Assembly: GCA_010672425.1 (NCBI GenBank)
Contig: JAAHGR010000005.1
Coordinates: 1 to 36,127, forward strand
Source of the DNA: Symploca sp. SIO2E6
Lineage (GTDB): Bacteria > Cyanobacteriota > Cyanobacteriia > Cyanobacteriales > Coleofasciculaceae
Reading direction: 5' to 3'
DNA length: 36,127 nt
Shown: one piece after another, positions 18,058 to 27,623 of the stretch
Layout: each line of letters starts with the position of its first letter
Position numbering within the stretch: position 1 is the stretch's first letter
The notes under the pieces: model-generated
Database searches by the model: none
What the model was told of the DNA's origin: nothing
The model's input: the letters and a program-made list of their open reading frames with translations, nothing else
Position numbers and translations under genes: made by a program

Positions 18058-21000
18058 TTAATTATTGTGAGCTGATGCAATTGCTTGTTCATAAAAGTCA
18101 ATTGCTGCTAATTGTTGCTGAGAAATGCGTGCTATTTCCGCTGAGACTAAGCAATATTGATTAAGAAAGTTTTCCGGACAGTTATCTGCCCAAATTTTGA
18201 TTTGTTTTTGATTATTTTCTAGAGTTTGCCAGTAAACTTTCTGCTCTGCTTCTGAGGCAGTTGTATAAACTGCTGCCAAAATTAATGAATAATAAAAATA
18301 GTATTTAGTAACAGGCAGGAAGCCACCATTAATTGCAACTTTAGCTTCAGCTAATTGACAAATTTTTAGGGCCTCTTGATAATTGCCATAAAGATATAGT
18401 AGTTGTGCTTTCAAGTAGCTATGCCAGTTTAAGGCATGGTCAAAATTATTTGCCTCCCACAGCTGAATAAATGAGGTTTCCTCAAAATTTTCATCATCTA
18501 GATTGTATTTTTGTACTGTTTTGCCTTGTAAATTCCAAGCTATCCGCTGCACGGTAAGGAATAGATAGTACATATTCAAATCATTTATTTGCTGAAAAGT
18601 AGTTTGATATTTTTCAGCTTCATCAGCAACGGATTGTAGATTTTTTTCTAGCTCGAATTTATTCCAAATAATAAAAAATACAGCCCAAGCTGCATAGGGT
18701 AAATCTCCACATTCTATGCAGCGTTGGTAAGATTCTTTATAAAGAGGCAGATTAGTCTTTAGGTGCTTTTTATAAGGATTAACAGCTTGACAAAATATAT
18801 TATTTACCTTGCCAATTAAATCAGTTCTTTGATATTTTTTGTTGAGTTTTAATGCTAATACTCCTAACTCGTAGGCAGTTTGATAATTTTGGTATATCGC
18901 CAAAGTCATGCCATAAACTATATACCCGAAAGCGGAAAGACTGGTATTTCCATTTTCCAATGATAGGAGTACCATTTTCAGGGCAGCTACACTTAATAAA
19001 TCGGGATTGACATCTAGATAAGCCAATGTCCACAGATAAACCAAAAGCTGCATAATAAAATTTTGTGTCTGGTCTTTTTGTTCTGGTTGATGGAATAAAT
19101 CTGGGATATGAATTTTGGCTAACTTTGACTGGATATCCTGAGAATCAGATTCAGCTAATTTTTTTAATTCTTCTGCTGTATCCGGAAGCTTTAAACCCAA
19201 AAGTCTTAACCCTTCTAAAGCAGCTTTAGTACCATTTTTAAAATCACCTTTGGTCATCGATAGATTAATTTCTATATAGTACATTTCTGCCGTGTCAAAC
19301 TTAGATTTAGAATGACTTGAAGCTTCTTCAAATAAAGTCTTACTTTGTTCAAAATTGCTAATTAAATACTCGCACTCAGCACAGTCTCTGTACAAACTAA
19401 AAGTAATTTCATAATTGGCTTCCCAGCTGTTTTTAGCCAGTAATTTAATACCTAAATTAAAGTGTTTTACTGCTGTTGTATAAGCAGTAGAAGCTTTGGC
19501 TTTTTGACCAGCTATTAAATTCAAATTAGCTAATTCAGTTTTCGATTGGGGGTCGGAAATTAGCTCCACACCAGCATTTAAATGGTTGACAATATCAAAT
19601 ATTTTTTCCTCCAACTCCTCTGCATTAGTATTTTGCCGTAGCAGTTGACCAATTTTTAGATGAGTTTCTTGTTTATCTTCTTCCGCAATTAGAGAATAGG
19701 CTGCCTGTTGGACACGATCATGCAAAAATTTATAAGAAACTACTAAATCATCAAACTCGACAGCATCCACCTCTTGACCATAAGCTACAGGAATTTTATA
19801 TGAGTTATCTATAGGTAAAAGTAAGCCAGCTTGTAGTGCTTGCCAAATTTGTTCTACTGTAACGGACAGAGGCTGTTCATTGACAATAGTCAAGGTATTT
19901 AAGTCAAATTTATCTCCAATACAAGCAGCTAATTTTAAAACATTTTGTGTTGCTTCTGGAAGTTTCTGGATTTTACTAACCATTAAGTCAACAACATTGT
20001 CAGTAATGTCAATACGTTGCAGTTCTTCAATATCCCACTGCCAACAACCTGCATTTAAGTCGAAGGTTAACAATTCTTCCAGGTAAAGATATTTGAGTAA
20101 TTGAGTTAAGAAGAAGGGATTGCCTGCTGTTTTTTTCAGTACTAAGTCCGCTAAAGATTGGGACTGGTTAAGAGAACAGTGAAGGGTATCGGTAATGAGC
20201 TGATTAACGTGATTAATTGCTAAACTCTGGAGAGTAATTTTATGTACCATTGCTCCAACTTGTTGAATTTCATCCAATATTTGGCTCAACGGATGAGTCG
20301 GACTAACCTCATTATCTCTATACGCACCAATCGTTAATAAATATTGACCTTCAATATTTGTGGTTAAAATTTGAATTAATTTCAAAGAGGCTGAGTCTGC
20401 CCATTGTAAATCATCGAGAAACATCACTAAAGGATGTTCTTTTTGGGTAAAGACTTGGATGAATTGTTTGAAAACTAAGTTAAAGCGATTTTGAGCTTCC
20501 GTAGGTGGTAGTTCTATTACAGCAGGTTGTTGACCAATAATTAACTCTACTTCAGGAATTACATCAATAATGACTTGACCATTTTTACCTAAGGCAGTCA
20601 ACAATTTCTCTTGCCAAGATTGAATCTGTGCTACACTTTCTGTTAGGATTTGCCGCATCAGTTCCCGGAATGCTTGAATCAAACAAGCATAGGGAATATT
20701 GCGCTTAAATTGGTCAAATTTACCAGCAATAAAATAGCCCCGTTGTCGGACAATCGGTTTGTGAACTTCATTAACGACTGCCGTTTTGCCAATACCAGAG
20801 TAACCAGCTACCAACATCAACTCATTTTTCCCCTGGCTGACCCGCTCAAAAGCATTTATTAAAGTAGCAACTTCCAACTCTCTACCGTAGAGTTTTTGCG
20901 GAATTTCAAACTTAGCTAATAAATCCTGTTGACCCAAAATGAAATGCTTTATTATGCCATTGCTCAGTTGTTCTAGACAAGTTTCCAAGTCAACTGTGAT

Positions 21001-21783
21001 ACCATAAGCACTCTGGTATCTTTCTTCAGCTGTTTTGGCTAACAATTTCATCACCAAAGCCGAAATTGTTCTAGGAATATCGGAATTCAGTTCTTGAGGA
21101 GCCCTTGCAACTTTAGCAATATGACAGTGAACTAATTCCATCGGGTCTGTTGTCGTAAAAAGAAGCTGACCTGTTAGCATTTCATAAAAGGTAACTCCTA
21201 AAGAATAAAAGTCAGTTCGGTAATCAATAGCTCGATTCATTCTCCCAGTTTGTTCGGGAGAGATATAGGCTAAGGTTCCTTCCAACAGATTAGGACTACT
21301 GAGACTCTGATTTTCTCGTTCTAGTAAAGAGGCCAGGGCAAAGTCACATAACTGGACTTGTTTCGTATCTGGCTTAATAATAATGTTATCTGGTTTGATG
21401 TCCTTGTGGATGACGCAGTGTTGGTGTAATTGGGCCAATATTTGGGTGAGCTGAATGGCTATTTCCAGAAAACTGTCTAACTCCAGAGAGGTATTAGTGA
21501 TGTATTCATTGAGAGATATACCACCAAAATCTTCCAGAATTAAGAAAGGATGATTATTGTAGGTTTTCCACTCTAAAACTTTGATGATGCCTGGTACATC
21601 CAAGTTTTTGAGGATTTCGTATTCATGTTTGAGTCGAGCGATTTCTCCTGGGGTTGGATACTCTGCACTAATACTTTTGATGATTGAAGGTGTGTGCTCA
21701 CCAAGTCGCTCTCCCCGGTAAACTACTGTCTTATTACCAAGGTAAAGTTCTGTTATGTTTTGGTAACCGGGGAGAGAAATCAT
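18058..21783 (-). CDS. Ser/Thr protein kinase-AAA ATPase-TPR-like signalling protein, ended by in-frame stop
   Basis: This 1241-residue protein belongs to the large cyanobacterial kinases that join a Hanks-type kinase, a STAND/AAA ATPase, helical repeats, GAF and an output domain. The kinase spans about 7-270, with catalytic HKDIKPDN and the metal motif altered from DFG to DFA. The AAA part begins at about 295, with Walker A GYSGIGKT and a hydrophobic FLDDLQWAD stretch. From about 700 to the end it is helical and TPR-like. It stops at TAA 18058 within AIASAHNN, and the next in-frame codons continue the same helix into the GAF-phosphatase part. A single-base change such as GAA to TAA would explain the break. 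The full protein would be about 1774 residues. The gene starts 47 bp after ntcA on the same strand, so the two could be co-transcribed. Confidence 0.85.
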   Translation of the reverse strand: MISLPGYQNITELYLGNKTVVYRGERLGEHTPSIIKSISAEYPTPGEIARLKHEYEILKNLDVPGIIKVLEWKTYNNHPFLILEDFGGISLNEYITNTSLELDSFLEIAIQLTQILAQLHQHCVIHKDIKPDNIIIKPDTKQVQLCDFALASLLERENQSLSSPNLLEGTLAYISPEQTGRMNRAIDYRTDFYSLGVTFYEMLTGQLLFTTTDPMELVHCHIAKVARAPQELNSDIPRTISALVMKLLAKTAEERYQSAYGITVDLETCLEQLSNGIIKHFILGQQDLLAKFEIPQKLYGRELEVATLINAFERVSQGKNELMLVAGYSGIGKTAVVNEVHKPIVRQRGYFIAGKFDQFKRNIPYACLIQAFRELMRQILTESVAQIQSWQEKLLTALGKNGQVIIDVIPEVELIIGQQPAVIELPPTEAQNRFNLVFKQFIQVFTQKEHPLVMFLDDLQWADSASLKLIQILTTNIEGQYLLTIGAYRDNEVSPTHPLSQILDEIQQVGAMVHKITLQSLAINHVNQLITDTLHCSLNQSQSLADLVLKKTAGNPFFLTQLLKYLYLEELLTFDLNAGCWQWDIEELQRIDITDNVVDLMVSKIQKLPEATQNVLKLAACIGDKFDLNTLTIVNEQPLSVTVEQIWQALQAGLLLPIDNSYKIPVAYGQEVDAVEFDDLVVSYKFLHDRVQQAAYSLIAEEDKQETHLKIGQLLRQNTNAEELEEKIFDIVNHLNAGVELISDPQSKTELANLNLIAGQKAKASTAYTTAVKHFNLGIKLLAKNSWEANYEITFSLYRDCAECEYLISNFEQSKTLFEEASSHSKSKFDTAEMYYIEINLSMTKGDFKNGTKAALEGLRLLGLKLPDTAEELKKLAESDSQDIQSKLAKIHIPDLFHQPEQKDQTQNFIMQLLVYLWTLAYLDVNPDLLSVAALKMVLLSLENGNTSLSAFGYIVYGMTLAIYQNYQTAYELGVLALKLNKKYQRTDLIGKVNNIFCQAVNPYKKHLKTNLPLYKESYQRCIECGDLPYAAWAVFFIIWNKFELEKNLQSVADEAEKYQTTFQQINDLNMYYLFLTVQRIAWNLQGKTVQKYNLDDENFEETSFIQLWEANNFDHALNWHSYLKAQLLYLYGNYQEALKICQLAEAKVAINGGFLPVTKYYFYYSLILAAVYTTASEAEQKVYWQTLENNQKQIKIWADNCPENFLNQYCLVSAEIARISQQQLAAIDFYEQAIASAHNN

Positions 21784-21830
21784 ATGTGCTTTCTTCTAGG
21801 GAATAAATGGAAACACTATATAATGAATCC

Positions 21831-22508
21831 TCAGGTGAACTGCTGACTCAAAACCACCGGGTTGTGAACGGTAATTTTTTTCTTGTGAATATCGATCATT
21901 TTTTCAGTACGCAGATCCCCTAGTAAACGAGTAACCGTGACACGGGTTGAGCCAATTGCTTCAGCGATCGCTTGATGGGAAAGCTTTAAGTCAATCATAA
22001 TCCCGTCGGATGTAGGTACACCAAAATCGCGGCAGAGAATCAACAAAAAACTTACCAATCGAGAACCCATGTCTCGGTGAGCCAGAGTTTCAATCATCAT
22101 CTCTGTCTGCAAGATCCGAGAGGATAACCCCCGGAGCATTAACATTGATAGTTCTGGATTTTCTGTAAGTGCTTGTTCTACCTGATCAATCGGGGAAGAG
22201 AGTAATTCTACGGGAGTAAAAGCAACCGCATGGTAAAACCGGTCAGAGCGATGACCTGTAATCAGAGATAATACACCAAAAACACTGTTCTCTCGCAACA
22301 GCGCTACCGTAATTTCTTCCCCTGCTTCGTAAACTCTAGAGAGTTTTACGGCTCCTTTGAGTAGAAAATAGACCCGTTCTGCCGGGTCTCCTGGGAAGAA
22401 AATTGTTTTGCCCCGCTCAAAGGTTTCGACGACCGGTGGAAAGCCTCCACCGCTCATCTGACGGAACACAGATTCTAGTGGTCTATATTGCGTCACAGCG
22501 CTATCCAT
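21831..22508 (-). CDS. ntcA: Global nitrogen regulator NtcA (Crp-family)
   Basis: NtcA is the 2-oxoglutarate-responsive transcription factor that controls nitrogen assimilation in cyanobacteria, binding GTA-N8-TAC sites. The protein matches the family almost throughout. The effector-binding beta barrel contains [20 protein letters not shown], the long dimer helix follows ([20 protein letters not shown]), and the C-terminal helix-turn-helix reads [20 protein letters not shown]. From the ATG at 22508 it is 225 residues, close to the usual 223-225. An upstream GTG at 22523 would add five residues but has no spacing for a ribosome site. Only the first 20 or so residues diverge from the common sequence. 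It is divergent from fabI and is followed closely by the kinase gene. Confidence 0.96.
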   Translation of the reverse strand: MDSAVTQYRPLESVFRQMSGGGFPPVVETFERGKTIFFPGDPAERVYFLLKGAVKLSRVYEAGEEITVALLRENSVFGVLSLITGHRSDRFYHAVAFTPVELLSSPIDQVEQALTENPELSMLMLRGLSSRILQTEMMIETLAHRDMGSRLVSFLLILCRDFGVPTSDGIMIDLKLSHQAIAEAIGSTRVTVTRLLGDLRTEKMIDIHKKKITVHNPVVLSQQFT

Positions 22509-22523
22509 TGCTCTTGTTGACAC

Positions 22524-23004
22524 TCCTCACACTTTCATTGACGAGGATTCTCACTTTCTAGACTACAAGTATTAGTGCAGCACTTGCGGGAGTTAATCCA
22601 ATTTTTACGCTGCTTTTTCAACTTCTTCCGACAGGAGTACCGCGTTATAGCCGCAAGGCTTAACGGCGGTAGACACCTATTACCGGGAAGCTGACTCTTC
22701 CCAAGCTCCCGCTAACCCTAGGGGTATAGCGGGAGAAGGTGACTATAATTTTCCGTTTGTCACAATTTCTTGACAATTTCCCTCAAATACACACAAATTT
22801 TTATTCTACCTTGGCGGCTTAGATTAGGAAACCCTCAAGAAACACATTTTTATTCTTAATCGAACAGTATTGATTTGTGGTGCTTATCGCGAGTTAAACT
22901 AACTGCTGAGCTGTTGGGAACAGGATTCAGCTCCCGTAGCCCTCTTCAGCCAAGATAACATCCTTCTTGGGATACAAGTACTATAATCCTTAGGATACAA
23001 CTAT
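22524..23004. other. ntcA-fabI divergent intergenic region with hairpin repeats
   Basis: This spacer of about 480 bp should carry both promoters. The segment 22632-22740 is rich in inverted repeats and looks like an interspersed palindromic element. ACCGCGTTA is answered by TAACGGCGGT, and an almost perfect palindrome lies at 22706-22735. TATAAT at 22982-22987 is a possible -10 for fabI, but no good -35 lies 16-18 bp upstream. No exact GTA-N8-TAC NtcA box was found. Confidence 0.5.
22706..22735. repeat. Strong palindrome (hairpin) between ntcA and fabI
   Basis: CTCCCGCTA at 22706-22714 pairs with TAGCGGGAG at 22727-22735. The 12-base interior also pairs in part (ACCC with GGGGT). No U-run follows on either strand, so it does not look like a standard terminator. 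It may be part of a REP-like repeat. Confidence 0.75.
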
Positions 23005-23781
23005 ATGCTGAGTCTCACTGGAAAAAACGCTCTGGTAACTGGTATTGCTAACAACCGCTCCATTGCTTGGGGTATTGCCCAGCAGCTGAAACAGGCTGGG
23101 GCAAATTTGGGTGTCACGTTTCTGCCGGATGATAAAGGTCGTTATAAGAAAAAAGTCCAAGAATTGGTAGAACCACTCGAACCGAGTCTCTTTTTACCCT
23201 GTAATGTTCAAGATGATAGCCAAATTGCCGCAGTTTTTGAGGCAGTTGAGCAACAATGGGGCAAACTTGACATTTTGATTCATTGCCTTGCCTTTGCCAA
23301 TAAGGAAGATCTATCGGGAGATTTTAGTCAAACCTCCCGCCAAGGCTTTTCCCAAGCACTGGAAATTAGTACTTACTCCCTGACCAAATTGGCGAGTGGG
23401 GCACAACCCCTGATGAAAGAAGGAGGTAGCATTGTTACTCTGTCTTACCTGGGAGGGGTCAAAGTGATACCTAACTATAATGTTATGGGAATTGCTAAGG
23501 CCGGACTAGAAATGAGTGTCCGTTACCTAGCAGCAGAACTTGGTCCTCAGAATATTCGGGTGAATGCCATCTCTGCTGGTCCAATCCGCACCTTAGCTTC
23601 CTCCGCAGTTGGGGGTATCCTGGAGATGATTCATCATGTAGAACAAGTAGCACCACTGCGGCGTACTGTTACTCAACTGGAAGTTGGTAACACCGCTACT
23701 TTTTTATGTAGTGATTTAGCTAGTGGGATCACTGGCCAGGTTTTGTATGTCGATGCTGGTTACGAAATAATGGGCATGTAG
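23005..23781 (+). CDS. fabI: Enoyl-[acyl-carrier-protein] reductase FabI
   Basis: FabI catalyses the NADH-dependent last reduction of each fatty acid elongation cycle in the cytoplasm. The 258-residue protein has the typical start LTGKNALVTGIANNRSIAWG, which carries the dinucleotide-binding loop. The catalytic Tyr-X6-Lys is seen as YNVMGIAKAG, with the preceding SYLGG loop. The sequence continues with IRVNAISAGPIRTLA and ends with the usual GQVLYVDAGYEIMGM. Length and sequence are normal for the cyanobacterial enzyme. AGGA lies about 10 bp before the ATG. It sits alone on this strand, divergent from ntcA. It could contribute to acyl chains for the FAAL-loaded assembly line, but that is general metabolism, not evidence of a dedicated role. 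Confidence 0.95.
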   Translation: MLSLTGKNALVTGIANNRSIAWGIAQQLKQAGANLGVTFLPDDKGRYKKKVQELVEPLEPSLFLPCNVQDDSQIAAVFEAVEQQWGKLDILIHCLAFANKEDLSGDFSQTSRQGFSQALEISTYSLTKLASGAQPLMKEGGSIVTLSYLGGVKVIPNYNVMGIAKAGLEMSVRYLAAELGPQNIRVNAISAGPIRTLASSAVGGILEMIHHVEQVAPLRRTVTQLEVGNTATFLCSDLASGITGQVLYVDAGYEIMGM

Positions 23782-23805
23782 GGGAGTGTGGGGAGATGGG
23801 GAGAT

Positions 23806-23922
23806 GGAGGACAAGGAGGACAAGGAGGACAAGGAGGACAAGGAGGACAAGGAGGACAAGGAGGACAAGGAGGACAAGGAGGACAAGGAGGACAAGGAGG
23901 ACAAGGAGGACAAGGAGGACAA
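23806..23922 (+). repeat. 13 copies of a 9-bp repeat (GGAGGACAA)
   Basis: Thirteen near-perfect units begin 25 bp after the fabI stop. In the plus frame they read as Gly-Gly-Gln triplets, and that frame continues into the next arrays and the toxin fragment. This is the only 9-bp array in the window; nearly all others are 7-bp. Confidence 0.95.
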
Positions 23923-23930
23923 GGAAGCAA

Positions 23931-23966
23931 TTCCCCATTCCCCATTCCCCATTCCCCATTCCCAAA
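23931..23966. repeat. 7-bp tandem repeat array (TTCCCCA)
   Basis: About five copies of ttcccca lie directly between the 9-bp array and the ACAAACA array. It is the same family as the array at position 36. Confidence 0.9.
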
Positions 23967-24059
23967 CAACAAACAACAAACGACAAACAACAAACAACAA
24001 ACAACAAACAACAAACAACAAACAACAAACAACAAACAACAAACAACAAACAACAAACA
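23966..24059. repeat. 7-bp tandem repeat array (ACAAACA)
   Basis: About thirteen copies of an aacaaac heptamer, one unit carrying a single change (acgacaa), run up to five bases before the ATG at 24064. A related GTTTGTTG-rich array in the opposite orientation lies at 35819-35901. Confidence 0.92.
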
Positions 24060-24063
24060 TACT

Positions 24064-26544
24064 ATGGGCGACTGCCCCGATTTGGGAGCCGACTTTAACA
24101 GCAAGCGGCTTTTCTTTGCTGACCTCGATGGTTCTGGGAGCAAGGATCTGCTCTATTTTTACCTAGACCATGTTAAAATTTACTTTAACCAAAGCGGTAA
24201 TGCTTGGTCAACTCCCCTAGAAATTCCTTTTCCTGCTGATATTCTTCAGTTCTCAGATCTAGACCAGATTAGTTTTGCCGATCTGTTTGCCAGGGGAACT
24301 ACCTGCCTTGTCCTCAGTAAGAAACAAGCTTTTCCTGCGCCGAAACGTTGGTATTACGATTTTGGTCAGCAACAAAAGCCCTATTTGCTACAAAAGATTA
24401 TTAATAATTTAGGGGCAGAAACGGAGATATCCTACCGCAGTTCAGTGGATTATTATCTCCAGGACAAGCAAGCGGGACTACCCTGGATTACCAGCCTACC
24501 CTTTCCCGTGCAAGTGGTGGCTGAGGTTACCCACCGGGACCAGATTTCCCATACTACCCTGGTGCAGCAGCATAGCTACCATCACGGCTATTATGACGGG
24601 GAAGAGCAAGAGTTTCGTGGTTTTGGACGGGTGGATACACAGGATACGGAAACTATCCCAGACTTTTCTACTGACTCTGCTTATCCGTCTCCCCCTGCTT
24701 TCAGTAAGACTTGGTATCATACCGGTGCTTACGAGCAGGAAAAGGACTTATTAACAGAATATCACAAGGAATATTGGCAAGGGGACAAGAAGGCGTATCC
24801 CATGCCTGGTACTGATTTCCAGATGTCAGATGAGGGAAAGCCTGACCAGGAGACAGTGCGTCTGTCCCATGTGGCTCTCTTTGGCACGGTAATCCGCCGT
24901 GAAGTCTATGGTAAAGATGGTACAAGTTGGCAGGAAATCCCCTATTCCGTGAGTCAGACCAGGATGCGGGTCAAAGAATTACAGGCAGTGGGTAATAATC
25001 TCTACGGTGCCTTTTTCCCCCACACCTTAGAAAGTATCTCTTACGACTATGAGCGTAATGCCGATGACCCCCATTGCTCCCATAATTTTGTCTTGGAAGT
25101 GGATGACTACGGTGCGGTAACTAAATCCTGTGCGATCGCTTATGGACGTAGGGAGGTTCCTGCCAATCAGACCATACCCAATCAAGATCCGGCGACTCAA
25201 GGGGGAGAACCCCACCTCTATCTTTATGAGGATGTACCCCAAACAGCCCAGCAACAACAGGTAATCCGTTTTACTTACGAGATCCAGACCTATGTAACCG
25301 CCAATCCAACTGTTGCGGAGATTATTAGGCATCCGGCAAAATACCTGCAAAATGCGGCTACCTTTTTCTATTATGACCTGATGGCTTGGCAAGACCGTCG
25401 GCAACCTGTCTATTCCCTGCATCTAAGTGCGAAGGAATATATCCATCAAAGGGAGAGATCGGTGCGATCGCCTGAATACCAATATGCGATCGCTTATAAT
25501 GATGGCTTTGGCCGGGTCCTTCAAGCCAAAAGCTTTGTCAATCAGCCTGATACGGAAGTGTCTGTTTGGAATGCAGAAACAAAACAAGTAGAACAGGTCA
25601 CTGCTGATACGGCTTGGCTAACCACTGGTGCGACTCGCTACAACAATAAGGGACAACCGATCAAACAGTACGAACCTTTCTTCTCGGATACCTATTTATA
25701 TATAGATAGGAATGCCCTCAATGAAGCCGGTGTTTTCAGTACCTTATACTATGATGCCTTGGGTAGAGAGGTGGTTACTATCAGTCCCAAGGGCTATCTT
25801 ACTAAGGTGCTCTTTGGCTATTTCAGTTCATCCGTGCCTCATCCCCAAACGGGATTTTTAAATCACTACTTATATACTGACTTGCCGGGGGACTTCATCC
25901 CCTCTCCTTGGAATGATTTGCATTTTGATGCTAATGATGCTGTGGGTGTCTCTCCCTATTACGAGACTATAAGCCAAAAGGAAAAGGACCAACTAGCCTA
26001 TGGGGTCAATACCCCTATGTTGGCTTACCATGACAGCTTGGGTAGAACGGTACAAACCGAGCAGATCAAGGTTATCAATAAGGAACGCAATTCCACCTAT
26101 ATTAAAAAGGATATTCGTGGCAATAACCTGACCGAGGCAGATGGGCGGCTGTTTGTCCAGAATATCAATAATTTTATCCATACCTTTAGCCTAGCTAATG
26201 AAGCCATCAAGACCATCTCAGTGGATGCGGGCACTCATTGGGGATTGACCAATGTGGTGGGCAATCCTTTCTACGGTAAGGACAGCCGAGGATTTGTCCA
26301 TCGCACTACCTATGATGTTATTCACCGCCCGGTGGAAACCGCCGTAACTGGTGGGGATGGAGTACTACCTGCAGGGACTACTATCACCACTAAATCCCTC
26401 TATGGCAACGCCTTGGAAAAAAAGTCCTCTGAACTGGCTGCCCTGAAAAAGTGGAACCTACTCGGTAAGCCAGTGGCAGTCCTATTGGGTGATACCGGGG
26501 CGGGTTTATCTCATTGGCTGGTGGATGTGCTAGATGGCTGGTGA
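24064..26544 (+). pseudogene. TcdB-like insecticidal toxin fragment (midN/midC region), both ends missing
   Basis: The sequence from LGADFNSKRLFFADLDGSGS onward resembles the middle of Tc-toxin B subunits (TcdB/TcaC, with SpvB- and RHS-type neighbours). It has an FG-GAP-like DLDGSGSKDLLYF motif and the typical NNLGAETEISY, PFPVQVVAEV, HHGYYDGEEQEFRGFGRV and YNDGFGRVLQ stretches. Whole B/C subunits run to well over 1400 residues; here only about 825 remain. The N-terminal SpvB part is absent: the frame instead runs back through three tandem-repeat arrays to GTG 23788. At the 3' end, the last 20 or so codons lie in a repeat that recurs at 27121, and the RHS cage and toxin parts are missing. Probably a decayed remnant. 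Whether the open frame is still translated is not known. Confidence 0.75.
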
Positions 26545-26572
26545 ACCCGCCCCTACGGTATTTGATAAATTT
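26485..26572. repeat. Copy 1 of an 88-bp direct repeat (MITE right half)
   Basis: This segment matches 27121-27208 with about three differences in the first 84 bases. It includes the end motif GAACCCGCCCCTAC and about 15 bp beyond it. The 3' end of the toxin-fragment frame, including its stop codon, lies inside it. Confidence 0.85.
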
Positions 26573-26740
26573 CTCTCTATCCTTACCAAATTCGGTAGAT
26601 TAGGCGATCGCTTATCCTGCCAATTTAGCTTGATAATTTCCAAGGTGTGATCGCACTGAATCGGTGTTCTAGCGAGCAAGATGCTCGCACTACCCCAAGG
26701 GATTACGGCGTAGGAGCTGAACGCAATAGCTCAGAGAAAT

Positions 26741-26859
26741 ATGAGCACACCTATTCCATTATCCATAATAGTAGCAAAACATAAGAAAAAAAACAATACA
26801 CCCTCACAAACTATTGCGTACTAGTTATTTGATGGCTTTCAATAGGGCTTGCTGAATAA
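26741..26859. repeat. 119-bp interspersed repeat, copy 1
   Basis: It aligns without gaps to 28472-28590 with six mismatches. It ends with AGGGCTTGCTGAATAA, which resembles a transposon terminal inverted repeat, and in both copies a TTACTTG array follows about 50-100 bp later. Confidence 0.85.
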
Positions 26860-26954
26860 TGGGTAGTTCAAAAACCTTGCACTCCTTGCGGGGAAATCCC
26901 TGGGTGACCTAGGGATTTGAGTGCCCAAAACGCGGAATAAATGCTTCATTCGGT

Positions 26955-27006
26955 CTTACTTGTTACTTGTTACTTGTTACTTGTTACTTGTTACTTGTTA
27001 CTTATT
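26955..27006. repeat. 7-bp tandem repeat array (TTACTTG)
   Basis: About seven copies of ttacttg. The same unit forms the array at 28632-28668. Confidence 0.9.
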
Positions 27007-27040
27007 CTCACTCGCCCTATCTACTCCCCATATCCAACCA

Positions 27041-27194
27041 TGTAGGGGCGGGTTCGCTCAATATCTTTCTCTTCAACGATAACTTAACTCTCACCCGCCC
27101 CGGCGTCTGGTGAGATCATCTTGGGTGATACCGGGGCGGGTTGATCTCATTGGCTGGTAGATGTGCTAGATGGCTGGTGAACCCGCCCCTACAG
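27041..27194. mobile_element. MITE-like element with GTAGGGGCGGGTTC terminal inverted repeats
   Basis: GTAGGGGCGGGTTC at 27042-27055 is exactly mirrored by GAACCCGCCCCTAC at 27180-27193, giving an element of about 154 bp. Internal CACCCGCCCCGG and CCGGGGCGGGTT segments also pair. It has no coding capacity, so it would need a transposase supplied elsewhere. Target duplications are not clear. Confidence 0.6.
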
Positions 27195-27309
27195 TATTTG
27201 ATAAATTTATCTCTACGCGATCGCTAATCCACCCTACTCATTCCACTACTCATCCCAAAGACCATCGGTAATTTTTGGGTTTTCATCACTGATCAACTAC
27301 AATAAGGAG

Positions 27310-27321
27310 GTAAAGTTTTAC
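27310..27321. promoter_or_regulatory. Small palindrome upstream of the antitoxin gene
   Basis: GTAAA-GT-TTTAC, about 40 bp before the antitoxin start, could be an operator for self-repression, which is usual for type II systems. It is short, so this is only a candidate. Confidence 0.3.
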
Positions 27322-27362
27322 AAATACAACTTATTGCTCCTCTCGCTTAAGGTTTAGCTATT

Positions 27363-27623
27363 ATGAAAACAACCCTTGATATTCAGGATGAAGTTTTAAT
27401 ACTGTGTCAGCAAAAAGCCCAAGAAAGAGGAATATCATTAGATGAAATTATCAATGAATCAATTAGATGGGCTCTGAAAACACAAGGGATAATGCTAGAT
27501 CAAGACATAGCCTTGCAAGACTTTGAATATGATTTACCAACTTCTGGTGCTGGCGGTGTGCAGCCTGGAGTTAACCTCGATCGTACTTCTGACTTAATTA
27601 ATCTGATGGAAGGTCATCTATGA
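27363..27623 (+). CDS. VapB-type antitoxin
   Basis: This 86-residue protein precedes a PIN-domain toxin gene and overlaps it by four bases (ATGA), the usual order and coupling of VapBC modules. The N-terminal half (MKTTLDIQDEVLILCQQKAQERGISLDEIINESIRWAL, positions 27363-27476) has the strand-helix-helix pattern of ribbon-helix-helix DNA-binding antitoxins. The C-terminal half, rich in Asp and Gly, should wrap the toxin. AAGG lies 10 bp before the ATG. The pair probably represses its own promoter. Function follows from context and the fold-like pattern, not from a specific match. Confidence 0.8.
   Translation: MKTTLDIQDEVLILCQQKAQERGISLDEIINESIRWALKTQGIMLDQDIALQDFEYDLPTSGAGGVQPGVNLDRTSDLINLMEGHL

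Larger units (their letters stand above)
26545..27362. other. Repeat-rich intergenic region
   Basis: No gene is seen in these ~800 bases. They hold a GCGAGCA/TGCTCGC hairpin (26672-26688), a 119-bp interspersed repeat (26741-26859), a TTACTTG array and a MITE-like element. A stretch of perfect GGAGG at 27306-27310 has no start codon at the right distance. Confidence 0.6.

Noticed and set aside
22669..22683. GTA-N9-TAC upstream of ntcA, like an NtcA autoregulation site
   Set aside because: The spacing is nine, not eight, and it lies within a palindromic repeat element; no aligned -10 was found.
23005..23781. fabI as a dedicated member of the lipopeptide cluster
   Set aside because: It is an ordinary cyanobacterial FabI, 7 kb from the operon and behind ntcA and the kinase; housekeeping fatty acid synthesis explains it.
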